Below are positions 20,702-32,700 of a stretch of 64,000 nucleotides of DNA, one piece after another. Under the pieces are notes generated by a model. That model worked only from the letters and a program-made list of their open reading frames with translations. It was not told the DNA's origin and did not search any database. Where the stretch lies: NCBI GenBank assembly GCA_033807695.1, contig CM066306.1, positions 1,860,001 through 1,924,000 on the forward strand. The letters run 5' to 3'. Source of the DNA: Daedaleopsis sinensis. Its lineage: Eukaryota > Basidiomycota > Agaricomycetes > Polyporales > Polyporaceae. The number at the start of each line of letters is the position of its first letter. The first letter of the stretch is position 1. The position numbers were made by a program, and so were the translations under genes.

Positions 20702-22124
20702 CTACCACATCCTTCCCTTGCCTTTCCATGCTGGTGACATGTCATCATCGTCCAGCGTGAGGTCGATGTCGACGGCCTCAAGCTTGACCTTGGTCCTGGC
20801 GGGTAGCGCAAGCATCGGACATTGGAGACTTGCGATGTCTGATAAGAATGACTCCTCATCACTCAACGTGTCGTCATCAAGTGTGAGGTCGATAACGCTG
20901 GAGCTCGAGCTTGAGGACGACGTTGAAGGCTGCGTCGAGCTTGAGGATGACGTCGACGGCTGCGAGCTGCCAGGTCTACTAGATGCCAGCCTGGTGCGAG
21001 TTTGAGTGCGCGCGAGAGACTCGGTAACAGGGGAGCCCAGAGGCGAGAGAACCGGAAAGTCATAAGGCAGATTCCAGAGAGAGCGAGAGGACGGTGGGGG
21101 CGAGCCCTTGGGGGAGTTTGCCTCCACGGTAGCTAACAGTCTTTTGAGTTGGTCGATGTTCGTGCGGATCTCAGAGTACAGGGCGGTGCTCTCGTCGTCA
21201 CCCGATGAGATGTAGCATTCGTCACATGGGACGTGAGCAGGTTGGAGACAGGCCAGGATCCCGCGCGAGTTGACAGCGCTCGGGCTGACGACCTTGAGTT
21301 TCTTCGCATGTCGTCTGCCAGTGGATAGCCTACGGCCGACAACAGAGGAGGTACGCGGGCGTTTGAGACTGGGGTAACTGTCTTCCAACGAAGACTCGAG
21401 TGCCAGCGAGAAGTCCGTCCACTCGGTGTTGGGACTTACGGCAGGCGGTGTACCGTGGAGGGAGGCTATGACGGCTTGGGAGAGACCGGCCCACTCCTGG
21501 TCATCACCATCGGGCGACACTGGGAGTGACGCGGAGGTAGGAAGGGGGTCTGGTGTATGCGGGCCGGGTGCATGCAGGTTTGAGGCGAAGCGGATGTCGA
21601 GTAATGATGTGAATAGCTCGTCAGGCACCCTAGGGTGCAGGTCACAGCCACCAGCGAGGGCGCAGTGCGAGCTGCACATACCCCGGGGGCAAGTCTTTGC
21701 GATCTTGAACGTGCAGGGCCCAAAACCACACGAGGCCTTCTTAGAGAGGCCAGACATGGGAGAAGACTGGGTGTTCACGATGGTGGCCTGGGTGTCAGAC
21801 GGTTCCGGCGATAGATACACGGGTGACTGGGACATGTCTTGTACAGCGAAGTTGCACCAACGGAAGAAGACGCTGTGAACCGCCTTACCATGCTCATTCC
21901 GGGGGTGACACTGTAGTGGAGATGGGGAGCTGGAGCATATACTAATACTTTCATGAACTGATGATGCTTACCACAACGAACGATCGCCCTCGATTCCCCT
22001 TGTCATCTGACCGACACAGTTGGGGTTTGCACAAGGCCGGGCAAAGGTCGCACTTCCATGCGTCCTGAACGAGTGGGCCCCATCGTTTGGCGGATGTGCG
22101 TAGTTGCGAAGGTGAAGGGGTCAT
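20702..22124 (-). CDS. GRF-like zinc-finger / cysteine-cluster protein with SIM-like motifs, copy 2
   Basis: Exons complement(21972..22124) and complement(20702..21910), 453 residues, identical to the gene at 14170-15592. Splice sites, both cysteine clusters and the two IDLTLDDD motifs are kept. Confidence 0.65.
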
Positions 22125-22567
22125 AGCCACGGAGCAGTGCAGCGGAGGTGTGGGTGAGTGTATGCGAGTGGTTGTATGCGCTATTGCAAGCACTTGTGGG
22201 GTGGGTAGCAAGAGAATGTGTGCGGAGTGGGTGTCGCAGCCAGAGATGGTGTGTGCAGGCGAGTGAGTATGTGTGAGAATATATGTGGGAGGCAAGAGGG
22301 AGTCGCGCAGTGGATGGGGAAAGGAGAGTAGTCAAAGTGGGAGGAGGAAAGGAGAGGTCGGTCGGAGCACCAGTTTATATATATAATATGAGCGATGTCA
22401 GTGACATCACTCCACCTCTATGAGGTCACAGGCTGAACCTTCGTCTTTGCTATGGGGAGAGATTGCTTGAGAGCACATTATAGAGTGCGTTGGAGGGAGC
22501 ACGTTATAGTAAATAACAGATGGTTGGTGTTGGTATATAGAGTGAATACAAATTAGGGACAATCTAA
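22125..22567 (-). promoter_or_regulatory. Promoter/spacer between the two accessory genes, copy 2
   Basis: Identical counterpart of 15593-16035, including the TATA-rich run at 22374-22390. Confidence 0.45.
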
Positions 22568-24118
22568 CTAGCGTGTACGTGAGGTCCACGAATGCAAATG
22601 CTGCCGACATAGCTTCCATCGTCCGTCCTGTGTGCGTGGGGTGTGTGCAAGGTCATAGCGCTCCTGCTCTGTGCAATCAGTCCAGAATTTCCAGTTAGCG
22701 TAGAACGTCGAGGGCGCAAACGGCACTCCAGGGAAGACTTCAGCGAACATTGCGGTCTTGGAGATGGTCGTCTTGCGGCTGCCATTACAGGCTCGGGTGA
22801 TCTTGCGTGCGATGAGGTAAAAGCCGTTGGCAACATCACAGGCGTAGAACTCATCTGGCCAGCGAGCTCGGGGTGGAATGTGTACTGTGAGATTGTGTGT
22901 ATCCCAGCCGGGGAGGCCCAGGCCGACTGTCGCTGTTGTCGTTGAGACAGGAGAGATGGGTCGTGGGGTCGTAGCTGGACTAGGGGACATGTTGTCATAG
23001 GAACTAGTAGCGGATGAGAGAGACACGGTGGGAGAAAGGATGTCGGGGGATAATAAGGAGACAGCGGTGTTGGCGGTTGTGTGCGACAGTGAATACCGTG
23101 GGGAGGCCCTCGAACGCTCCGAGTCATCGTACGCAAGCACGTCCAGCCTGCGCTTGCCGCGTTGAGGTTTGGGTGCAACAACGGTGACTGCCAGTGTTGG
23201 TGGTGTGGGGTGGGGCTGGATGGACTGCTCACCAACGGCTTCGCCTATTACTGCATCAATGCCGTTGCACGTCGTGACACCCCGCCGTCTGAACAGGAGA
23301 AGTTGCCCAGTGACCAGCTGAAACGGTTTCGACATCTTCTGTGCCTCCCAGTAGCGTGACGCGACTACATAGGTGTCGATGTAGTCATCTGCAGAGACAT
23401 CGAGGAGAGCCAGGATCTCGGGAGCCTGTGAAAGTGCGAACGTTGGCCAAGTCAGAATATAGTCGATTGTGGTGCGCAGAGGGACTGGATCAGCATTGTC
23501 GCCCCAGTAAGCTAGCCGACAGGATTGTCTCATTGCAATGACATTCTCGCGGCGAAGAATCTCGGCTTCGTCGCGACGGCGGCGATCTGCCTCTTGACAC
23601 ATCCAGCTAGTCTTCCAATCGCCATCTTTGAACGGTTTGCGATGGCGCCGCTCACCAGAAGTGTTGAGCTCTGTCGAGTGTGTGGGGGAGTCTAGCAGGA
23701 TGGGGTCAAGCTCAAAAGTGGACAGTCCAGGGCCCTGAGTGGCACCCGCTGCTGAGGGCTGAGGGGATGGGGGAAGCTGGGAGAAAGGCGGGGTTTCGGC
23801 GAACTGGGATGCAGGAGGGCTCAGGGCCAGTAGCCTGATACGGTTCGTGTTGGGTATGTCTGCGGGCAGCGGGTGCATGACGGACCATGGACCATGTAGC
23901 TTCGGTTGGGACATTCTAGCAGCATGCTCTTGAGTGCGCTTGCGATCATGGGAAGGGTAGCTGCAGGCATCTAGGAGAATTACGCAGCACATGGAACACA
24001 GCCCCTTGGTACACTTTGCGGAGACCTTCGTGTGTTTGCAACCGCGGTTGGCACATCGTTTTTGATCCACAAATGTGAGTGTAGGCTGCCAGGAGAGAGG
24101 GGTAGAACTAGTAGCCAT
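22568..24118 (-). CDS. Cysteine-cluster protein with HMG-like C-terminus, copy 2
   Basis: Single exon identical to the gene at 16036-17586; 516 residues from the preferred ATG at 24118, or 542 from 24196. Cysteine cluster near the N-terminus and the WPDEFYACDVANGF/FYANWKFW block near the C-terminus are both intact. Confidence 0.6.
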   Translation of the reverse strand: MATSSTPLSWQPTLTFVDQKRCANRGCKHTKVSAKCTKGLCSMCCVILLDACSYPSHDRKRTQEHAARMSQPKLHGPWSVMHPLPADIPNTNRIRLLALSPPASQFAETPPFSQLPPSPQPSAAGATQGPGLSTFELDPILLDSPTHSTELNTSGERRHRKPFKDGDWKTSWMCQEADRRRRDEAEILRRENVIAMRQSCRLAYWGDNADPVPLRTTIDYILTWPTFALSQAPEILALLDVSADDYIDTYVVASRYWEAQKMSKPFQLVTGQLLLFRRRGVTTCNGIDAVIGEAVGEQSIQPHPTPPTLAVTVVAPKPQRGKRRLDVLAYDDSERSRASPRYSLSHTTANTAVSLLSPDILSPTVSLSSATSSYDNMSPSPATTPRPISPVSTTTATVGLGLPGWDTHNLTVHIPPRARWPDEFYACDVANGFYLIARKITRACNGSRKTTISKTAMFAEVFPGVPFAPSTFYANWKFWTDCTEQERYDLAHTPRTQDGRWKLCRQHLHSWTSRTR

Positions 24119-24336
24119 AGTGATCTCGGAGGACAATACAGGTAGAGTGGTAGACGTATAATAGAGGGTAGCGCGGTAGACGTAGACTTGGTTCAAGAAG
24201 GCCAGGGTTGCTCAGCTGGTTCACACCGACCGCCCCCACCCTCTGTTCGGCTTAGGCCTGACATGGAGGCGGGGCACTGTGAAATGTGCTAGGGCGCCTG
24301 AGGCCGACGCCCGAGCGCTTGCCCCCGGGGATCCCC

Positions 24337-24382
24337 GCGGAAGCGCTGGAGCGCGGGAATAACGGGAATACGGACTCTTTGG
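24337..24382 (-). repeat. Right terminal inverted repeat, copy 2
   Basis: Identical to 17805-17850. It is followed directly by the right target-site duplication. Confidence 0.65.
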
Positions 24383-24390
24383 GCGGCAGG
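24383..24390. repeat. Right target-site duplication of the transposon pair
   Basis: GCGGCAGG, equal to 11311-11318. The following 404 bp up to the RhoGAP start (24795) are that gene's own 5' region: pyrimidine-rich, with TTTATCGTTTTC near 24750 and no other feature seen. Confidence 0.85.
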
Positions 24391-24794
24391 GGTGCGCATT
24401 ATTGATTGTCCATATTAGGCAGGCCCGCTGTAGGCGTGGCGGCGGCAGGCACAAGAGTTAGCTCTCACTTTCATCTCCCTCCACCTTCTTCTCAACAGTG
24501 CACGTCCACCCCCCTCGCGCATCTACAACCGCCTCGGGTCTCGTTCTTCCGCACGTTGATGGTCGCCTTCTCAGCTAAGCCGTGCGCTCTTTAGACGCGT
24601 GAGTCTTCCTTGTCTCGCAGCGAAGAAGGGGCCGCCTCGCCGTGTCCTCGTTGCGCTGGCTCCACTTACGTCTGTTATCTGACATCCTGCCTTCAGCTAC
24701 CAACTGGCACTGGCAGCCGTCTGCACGCACTTGATTCAAGAACCGCATATCTTTATCGTTTTCTTCGCCCTATTCTCGGCCCAAAACGCCCATC

Positions 24795-27700
24795 ATGCCT
24801 TCGTCGCAGCCCCGGACCACGGATACCCATGCGCTCTCCAGCAGTGTGCCCTCCTCCCTCTCCTCTAGTTCTCTCTCCTCTTCCCTTTCCTCTTCTAGAG
24901 CGTCTTCCGACCTCCTGCCCGCAGCCCCCCAGTCCAACTCCAGCCACTCCGATATCATAACCGCCGATCGCTCCGTGTCCTCCCTCTCCTCAACTTCCAA
25001 GCCCCGGTTCTTCCCTCTCGCCCTCAACTCGACGTCGGGCTCCTCACGCTCCGCCCCGCTCGCTAGGATGGGCCAAGGCCAGAGCCAGAACCAGGCCCGA
25101 CCCGCAGCACCGGCGAGTCCGCCACCACTCTCCCCTTCCCCGAGCTCCACATCCAGCGCCGGTAACCGACTCAAGCGCGCATGGGCTGGCCGCAGGAAGA
25201 AGTCGGAGGACATAACTGCTCTGTTCTCTGGGTCGGAGCGGGTGGGAAGGGGCAAGGAGCGCGAGGGGGTCACGGCCGGGCCACCGCCATCTTCAATGCC
25301 TGATCTTCAGGACCTCAAGCTCGAACGGCCGCCGTCGCGTGGCCTTGGCGGGCAGAAAATCCTAAACGTGTTCGCAGGCAAGAAGGCGAGTGGGCAGCAG
25401 AAGCCGTCAGCTACAAGCCCCGTGAGTCCACTGTCACCTCCACCCCCGCCTCCTCCCAAGCCCGTGTCGGTCGGGCGTCGGACGCCCACATCATCGCCCC
25501 CACATACTCCCGCACGGGACGCGCAGTTTCCAGCTGCGGTACCGCCACAGAAGCAGGCCCCATCGGCACACATCATTCAGCATACCCGAAACCCGGCGGA
25601 GGGAGTCGAGAGAGGTACGTCATCGGCAGCAGAGAAGTCTGGAAGCTCGCAGGAACGGGAGAAGGCGGCGGCGAAGGAGGATTGGCGAAAGAGCGACTCT
25701 ACCATGGCCAGTCACAGCACCATCCGACCCGGCGCGCTCTCGGGCAACCGCTCGCCCCGACCGGTGTCGCTCGCAGAGTCTTCGCATTCCGGGAACACGA
25801 TCGTACCGCCTGTCAACAAGCGTCTTAGTGCGCTCATCACAGACGCAGAGTTCACCATGTTCGAAGAGACGGACAGCTCAGTTTCAGAAAATGAAACCAT
25901 TTCTCGTCCCCCGACATCAGGGCGTCCATCTCCTACCAACTCGCTCAAAGCTCGGAATCGACGGTCTGCTTCACTTAGCATCGTTCCAATTCGGACGGCT
26001 GGAAAGACATCTCCGCCTTACCTATCGCAGTCGCCCTCAGCACGCAACTTCAGCGAGAAGCCCCTCTCATCATCGCGCGATACCCCGACTCTCACTCGTA
26101 CTGCGGCTGCGGGCATCATATCTCCTGTCAATGCAGGTGGTCAAACTCAAACCACGGGCAACAACATTCGAGGCCGCCTCGCCGCTTGGACTTCGGTGCA
26201 ACAGCAAACGCCCCCTCCACAAATACACATCGAACGACCCCTTCCTGACCTCCCTCCACCTCAACCCCGACGACCACCTGGCTCACTAAACCCTCCGCCC
26301 GTCAATCCCTCCTTCCGTCAGACCGCTGTCAGTATGACCGGCAGCCTCGCTCCGGCTGCAGGTATCGCCATGGGCTTCGGCAAGCGGGCCGTAGAGAAAG
26401 TCGGCCGTGCCTGGGGCGGACTCACTTCTAGCGCATCCAGTCATTCCGGATACTCGTCGTCGTCTTCTACGGGCATGTCCGACAGCGCCTCTGGATACGC
26501 CTCCTCCCACCACTCCGGTCCGGTCGCTCGGAAGGGGCGGCGGAAAGGCCCGCATGCATTCTCGAATGCGTCGAGTATCTCCTCCTTGGCGTCGTCGTCC
26601 TCTGAGGACCATTACGTTGGACCGCAGCTCGGCCGGCGGTTCCGCGGGCCCAAACTGTCAAGCTCTGGTATGAGTGTTGTGGGCGGGTTGGTGTTCAAGC
26701 GCAATCTGCAGATGTGTGTGCACGAGACTGCTATCGAAGAGGTCTTAGTGCGACTTGCGGATGGGCGGCCGGATGAAGTATACGGTCACAGGCCTCTGGA
26801 GTCAAGGCTGTTGCCCGCGCTCGTCCTTCGCTGTGCGCAGCACATCTTGCGATGGGGGGTACAGGAAGAGGGTCTATTCCGGTGAGCTCTCAACCCCGAA
26901 GGAAGTTGACGACCCGATGACTGACTACCTTAACAGAATCAGTGGAAGGTCGTCTCATGTCGCGAGGTTGCGATCAGAGTTCGATTCCGGTGCTGATTAC
27001 AACCTGGTGGAATGCGAGCCTGGAGACTTGGATCCCCACGCTGTCTCATCTATCTTCAAGACTTTCCTCCGTGAATGTGAGTGGCGTGGGTCGTTCATCT
27101 GCCCTTCTTGACTGAGAAGAACTTTGTGTCTAGTGCCAGAACCAGTCCTGACATCTGCCCTTCTCCCCATCTTTGAGTCTGCTTTGGCAGATAATCAAGG
27201 CCGACGCAGCGAAGACGTGGTTCAACAGCAAGCGAGATCAGCCGCGAACGCGCGGAGTGGGTCCGACCTCCCCTTGAGGAAACCTCCCTCTCTGTCAACC
27301 CTCGCCATGCCTAGCTTCGCCGGCGCGCGCGCTGTGTCAGACGGCCAGCTTAGGGTGTTCTCGTACCTGATCTCGCAGCTACCTCAAGAGAACCGAGACC
27401 TCGTGTACACCGTCGTTGAGCTCATCAGGGTCACCGCTGCTCGCAGCAGCGAGACGAAGATGCCACTTGGTAACCTCTTGCTCGTGTTCTGCCCTAGTTT
27501 GAACATGAGTCCATCCCTACTTCGTGTCCTGTGCGAGGCCGATGGCATCTGGAATGGTCCTCCTGCTCAGCCCATCCAAGAGGCGGTTCAAGAGGCGACC
27601 AGAACGAGTGTTGCCACTGATGTGTCAAGTGTCGCGCATTCACGCGCCGCCTCACGGACTGCTGGCACCACGATCGACTTGCGTCTGCCGGTGATCGAAC

Positions 27701-28710
27701 AAGATGATATGCCGGACAATGTGCGGGACAGCCCAGACGACGCCGCTTCGTTCGTTTCGGCACTGGAACCGCCTTCGAATGGCTCTACTCGCACACCAAG
27801 CCCTCTGATCTATGGGTCGACCATTCCTCCTCTTCTCTCCTCCGACTCGCTGGATTCGTCGTCCGTCTCCGATGAGCTAGCGTCTCCTGACCCCCCTTCT
27901 TGCAGAGGGGCTACGGATAGCAAGTCTCCCCTCGCCTCCTCCCATTCCCTGGCTATCCCCGATGTAACCAGTGTCCGAATCGTCTCCCCACGACCTACGG
28001 TCTCCGTGCCTTTCCCATCCGCCGGGGGAAGCGCGCCTCAGTCGCCCGTTGTCCACGCACCCCTCTCCCACCGAAAGTCCTACACCCTTCTCTCCTTCCC
28101 CCACCTGCGCTCGGAGTCGACTCCTGTCGATGTTGTCTGCGAAGAGACCGGACAACCGAGGCGCACCAAGCGCCCATCTCTCCACCTGCTGTTCTCGAAG
28201 AAGTCGAGCGCCTCGCTGCCTTCAGCTGGCTCTGGCAATGGGTCCACGACCGCGCTGAACACCGAGAGTGATCCTCCTGCTCCCAGTGGTCGGCCGATCG
28301 TGCTTACCACAGCGAGCTCACCCCCTCGACTTGATACCACCATCTCCTCATCCCCCATCCACATTGGTTTTGAATCTAACATAAATCAACTGCGAGGCAA
28401 GGAATCCAGCACGGTTCGCTCTGCGCCTCCCATGGTGATGACCAAGCTTGAACCGCCTGCTATGTGCGCGAGAACGGATTCCGGAGGCTCCTCCCTGTTT
28501 TCGACACCGCAATCGACGCCAATCGCAGACTATTACCGCGGACGGACAATGTCGCTGTTACTGCCCGATGCACCTGGCGAACACGCGCCGCCTGTTCGAG
28601 CGCGGTCGGCTTCGCAGGCTTCGGAAACGCCCTCGATCGACATCGACGTTGCGGAGACGCAGCACGATGACTGGACGCAGAGCGTCTTGCTCGCTGCCCA
28701 TGCAGGTTAG
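24795..28710 (+). CDS. RhoGAP-domain protein
   Basis: Exons 24795..26881, 26937..27076 and 27134..28710 give 1,267 residues. The first 640 residues are Ser/Pro-rich and disordered, with basic patches (AWAGRRKKSEDI) and PPxxP runs that could bind SH3 domains. The GAP domain spans roughly residues 640-860: LVFKRNLQMCVHETAIEEVL, then EEGLFRISGR carrying the arginine finger (Arg696, split by intron 1), LPEPVLTSALLPIF, ENRDLVYTVVELIRVTA and MPLGNLLLVFCPSL. The remaining 400 residues are again Ser/Thr/Pro-rich. The protein should speed GTP hydrolysis by a Rho-family GTPase (Cdc42, Rac or Rho) in polarity or septation; which one is not evident. The transposon dimer ends 404 bp upstream of its ATG and may influence its promoter. 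Confidence 0.88.
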
Positions 28711-29200
28711 AGCTAGTCGTAGTCGTCTCCTGATCACCGCATGCATGCGTTGTGGCTGGTTCTGCAGCGGCGACTTGCAGCGTGCGTTGTTGTAGTCAAT
28801 ATTGGTTCGCTTCTCCCCCTGGCGCGGGGCCGGGGAACCCGCCCAGTGTCTTGGGCCAACTATGTACAGTCGTTTCTTTGGTCGGTGGTTCCGTTTGATT
28901 GTTAGTGTCGTCCTGTTGTCTCCTCCGCGCTCTCCCACTCTCTCACTCTCATCTCCCTCGTATACGTATTCGTCACACTCCGCTCTCCTGTTCGCTTCGC
29001 CATCCAGTATGTCCATTGCCCCCTTGACCGCCGTCACGAAGGAAACATGCACGCAGCCAACACATCGGCATTGACTCGGACTCTGCATACATACGGTCGT
29101 CGTTTCACATTCTGCGTGTCTCCTTCAACCTTGCATTACTTAGCGTAACGTCTGTGTCGTCGCATCCCACGTGCAGCTTTATGACATTAACTAATATTGA
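28711..29200. other. Intergenic, no gene seen
   Basis: 490 bp between convergent 3' ends. It becomes AT-rich near the end (ACATTAACTAATATTGATCAATAGC at the 29180s includes likely terminator/polyadenylation context). Frames crossing it are short and low in complexity. Confidence 0.4.
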
Positions 29201-29486
29201 TCAATAGCTATCGCGCAATCGCTTCACGTCTTCTGAAATCAGCTCGTTTTCAGATTTCTTAACCTTCTTGAGCACATTGGGTACTGGATCTGATGCCGCG
29301 ATCTTCCGCCGGAGTGAAAATTTCGGAGCAAGATATCGACCTTGCCGAACGCGGCCGTACGCTGCGTTTGTTAGAAGATGGTACTTACTAGCGCCATACA
29401 ATTGTCCCCCAAATTGATGCGAAGAGTTAGTAGGACAGTGCTGGGAACGAGGAAAGTTCGCAAACGTAAGGAAGAAGTACGCGCAT
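29201..29486 (-). CDS. Small basic protein, possible mitochondrial or ribosome-associated, unrecognised
   Basis: A speculative three-exon model, complement(29481..29486), complement(29389..29440) and complement(29201..29361), gives 72 residues. The last 50 residues look like real protein: YGRVRQGRYLAPKFSLRRKI, then VLKKVKKSENELISEDVKRL. The exon 2-3 junction (GTAAGT..GCAG) is convincing because it joins QFGGQLYGAT to YGRVRQGRY in one frame. The six-base first exon is only a guess to supply an ATG. High Lys/Arg content and small size recall mitochondrial ribosomal proteins, but no family is recognised. It is divergent from the GH63 gene and shares its 5' region. Confidence 0.4.
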
Positions 29487-29741
29487 ATACACGGGGGATC
29501 TGGACAGACGGCGTCCTCAGCGAGCGTTGTGCAAGGGTTTTATCAATCGAAACCCTTTCTGGAGCCAGAAGACCTTGCATGACGTCACGCCCAGTCGTGA
29601 CAGACGCGACGCGTCCATCGAAGTCGTCTCTGGAAATCGAGGCGCCCGGGCATTCAGCATCATTAAAGCCCAACATGAGCCGGGTATCCTCCTTCTTCCC
29701 TTTCCCCATCCACCCATCTCCCCCTTGTGCCTTTGCCCGCC

Positions 29742-32700
29742 ATGGCGCAGCCGGGCGGCCACCTCAAGAAACTTCAGGCCAAAATCTTCCGAGGCCAGAA
29801 CACCGCCGATACGGACAAGGGAGATGCCAAACCGACTCGCTCCTCCTCCGACCCCGCGCTCACCATCAACATTCCCAACCCTGTCCTCACCCAATCCGAG
29901 GCGCCCCAGAATGGCCCCGGGCCCCCCAAGATGGCGAGGCCTGAGCCTACTTCCCCCAAGAACGAAGAGACCGCTGACGCCAAGTCGTATCGCGAACGGC
30001 TCGTCGACAAACTCGGACCGGACTACCCTGGTGCGGAGCGATATCGCCTCGAGCAGGACGACAAACGCGAACGGCACTGGAAGCGGTGGGGCCCGTATCT
30101 AAGCGACAGGCAATGGGTGCGTTGTACCTTTCCGCCTGCGAGACGTGCCTGCTGAGCGCGACCGACGCGCATATAGGCTACCGTACGTGAAGATTACTCG
30201 GCCAACGGCGACGCCTGGAGCCATTTCCCCCACGAGCACGCGCGATCTCGCGTGTATCGATGGGGCGAGGATGGCATGGGTGGTATATCCGACAACCATC
30301 AGCGGCTCTGCTTCTCGCTCTCGCTCTGGAACGGACAGGACCGTATTCTCAAGGAACGCCTCTTTGGCGTGACCGGTCACCAGGGAAATCATGGCGAGGA
30401 CGTCAAGGAGCTGTACTACTATCTGGACTCGACGCCCACTCACTCGTACATGAAGTATCTCTACAAGTATCCGCAGAAAGCCTTCCCTTACGAGGAGCTC
30501 GTCCGCGAGAACATGAACCGTGACCGCAACGTCTCTGAGTTCGAGATCTTGGACACCGATGCCTTCAATGAAGATCGGTACTGGGATGTGTTCATGGAGG
30601 TGCGTCTTGCGTGATCCATGCCTCTATACCTGGTGCTCAGCCCACGCGCAGTACGCCAAAGACGAGCAAGACCCCGACAGCGTATATGTTCGTATCACAT
30701 CGTACAACCGTGGACCCGAGCCGGCAACTCTGCATGTTGTGCCTCAATTCTGGTTCCCCAACACCTGGTCCTGGGATACCGAACCCCCTCCGAAACCTTC
30801 CATGTGGGCGTCCGGTGAAGCTGTCATTACGTCGGTTCATCCTACCCTAGGCAAGTATCACCTGTACTGTCTCCCTTCTCCGCCCCCCGCCACCAACAAG
30901 GGTGAACTCGTCGCTGGGGAGCATGGAGAGTTGGAGCCTGTCGAAGCTGAACTGCTCTTCACGGAGAACAACACCAACTATCACCGTCTATATGGAGGTC
31001 GGAACGAGACGCCTTATGTGAAGGACGCTTTCCACGACCATATCATCCCTGGACACCGCCCACCTCCCACCGATGAAGGTCACCCCGGATTTTTCTCTAC
31101 GAAAATCCACACCGGTTACGCTAGTCACGGAGGCGGGGACGACACCTCAAGTTCGGAGGAGGAGCTAGGTCCTCGCACGCCGTTCCCTGCGACGCCATCG
31201 TTCGTGAACCCCGCTAAGCGAGGCACGAAGTCGGCCGCACACTATGTCTTCGAAAATGTTCCGCCGAACGGAGGCTGCGCGGTCGTCCGCCTGAAGATCA
31301 CCCCTCGCACTCCTGCCCAAGATCCCAGCATCGAGGATGATGGTATCTTTGATGACACTATCGAAGAGCGACGCGAAGAAGCGAACGAGTTCTACTCGAA
31401 GCTCGTGATGGGGCCCATCAGCGACGATCTCAAGCAGATTATGCGCCAGGCCCTCGCCGGCATGCTCTGGACTAAGCAATACTACCAGTTCATTCAAAAG
31501 GATTGGTTACAGGGCGACTCTGCCCAGCCCCCTCCTCCGCCAGAACGGAAATGGGTGAGGAACAAGGTACGTCGCTTAAGCAGCTCGTTATATGCGTCGT
31601 GTTCAACGTGTTCGCAGGATTGGAAGCACTTGCACATCGCGGATATCTTGTCGATGCCCGACAAGTGAGTCGATATCGCCATCTACATCCATATATGCTA
31701 ACAATCATCAGATGGGAATACCCATTCTTCGCTGCATGGGACACTGCATTCCACTGCCTCCCACTCGCAGTGGTAGATCCCTCGTTTGCCAAAAAGCAAC
31801 TCGATCTGCTCACGCGTGAGTGGTACATGAAGCCCGACGGGCAGATCCCTGCATACGAGTGGAATTTCGGTGACGTCAATCCGCCCGTGCATGCATGGTC
31901 AGTGGAGATAGTACTTTCCTGTGGAGTGGTTGCTGACTTCAACAACAGGGCAACTTTCCGCGTCTTCAAGATTGAGCGAAAGCTGTATGGTCGCGAAGAC
32001 GTGCAATTTCTGGAGCGTGTCTTCCAAAAGCTGCTGCTGAACTTCACTTGGTATGTTCGTCCTCGCATTCGCTGAACGGAGTGAAACTCAACGACTTGTG
32101 CAGGTGGGTCAACCGCAAGGACCAAGGCGGAAACAACGTGTTCGAAGGTGGTTTCCTCGGATTGGACAACATCGGTGTCTTCAACCGTTCGGAGCCCTTG
32201 CCTACTGGCGGGACGCTTCGTCAAGCTGACGGTACCGCTTGGATGGCTTTCTATTGTCTTAATATGTGAGTGTTCTATCTCTCATCAAGTCGTTCTAAGC
32301 TTGACCTCACATTTTCACAGGTTGAGCATCGCTCTTGAACTGGCCAAGCACAATCCAACATACGAGGATATCGCGTCAAAGTTCTTTGAGGTGAGTCTGG
32401 CGGCGGTTGTGTTAAGGATGTTCGACTCACACTTTGCGAAGCACTTCATCTTCATTGCCGACGCGATGACGTTCCGTGGTACCGGCGAAGATGAATTCAG
32501 TCTTTGGAACGAAGAGGATGGGATGTACTACGATGCGATCCAGTTCGAAAATGGGCATTCGATGCCGCTCCCAGTGCGCAGTCTCGTCGGGTTGATCCCC
32601 CTCTATGCAACCCTTGTGCTCGAGCCGCAAACCATCAACCGCTTCCCTGGATTCAAGAAGCGCATGGAGTGGTTCATGGACAACCGGCCCGGCATGTCGG

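Larger units (their letters stand above)
17851..24382 (+). mobile_element. KDZ-type (CxC5/CxC6) DNA transposon, copy 2
   Basis: Starts at the base after copy 1 and repeats it in the same orientation at a constant offset of 6,532 bp. Every open frame compared on both strands has the same length and the same translation as in copy 1, and no substitution or indel was noticed. Copy 2 is followed by GCGGCAGG, the same octamer that precedes copy 1. The pair therefore behaves as one inserted dimer. Confidence 0.85.
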
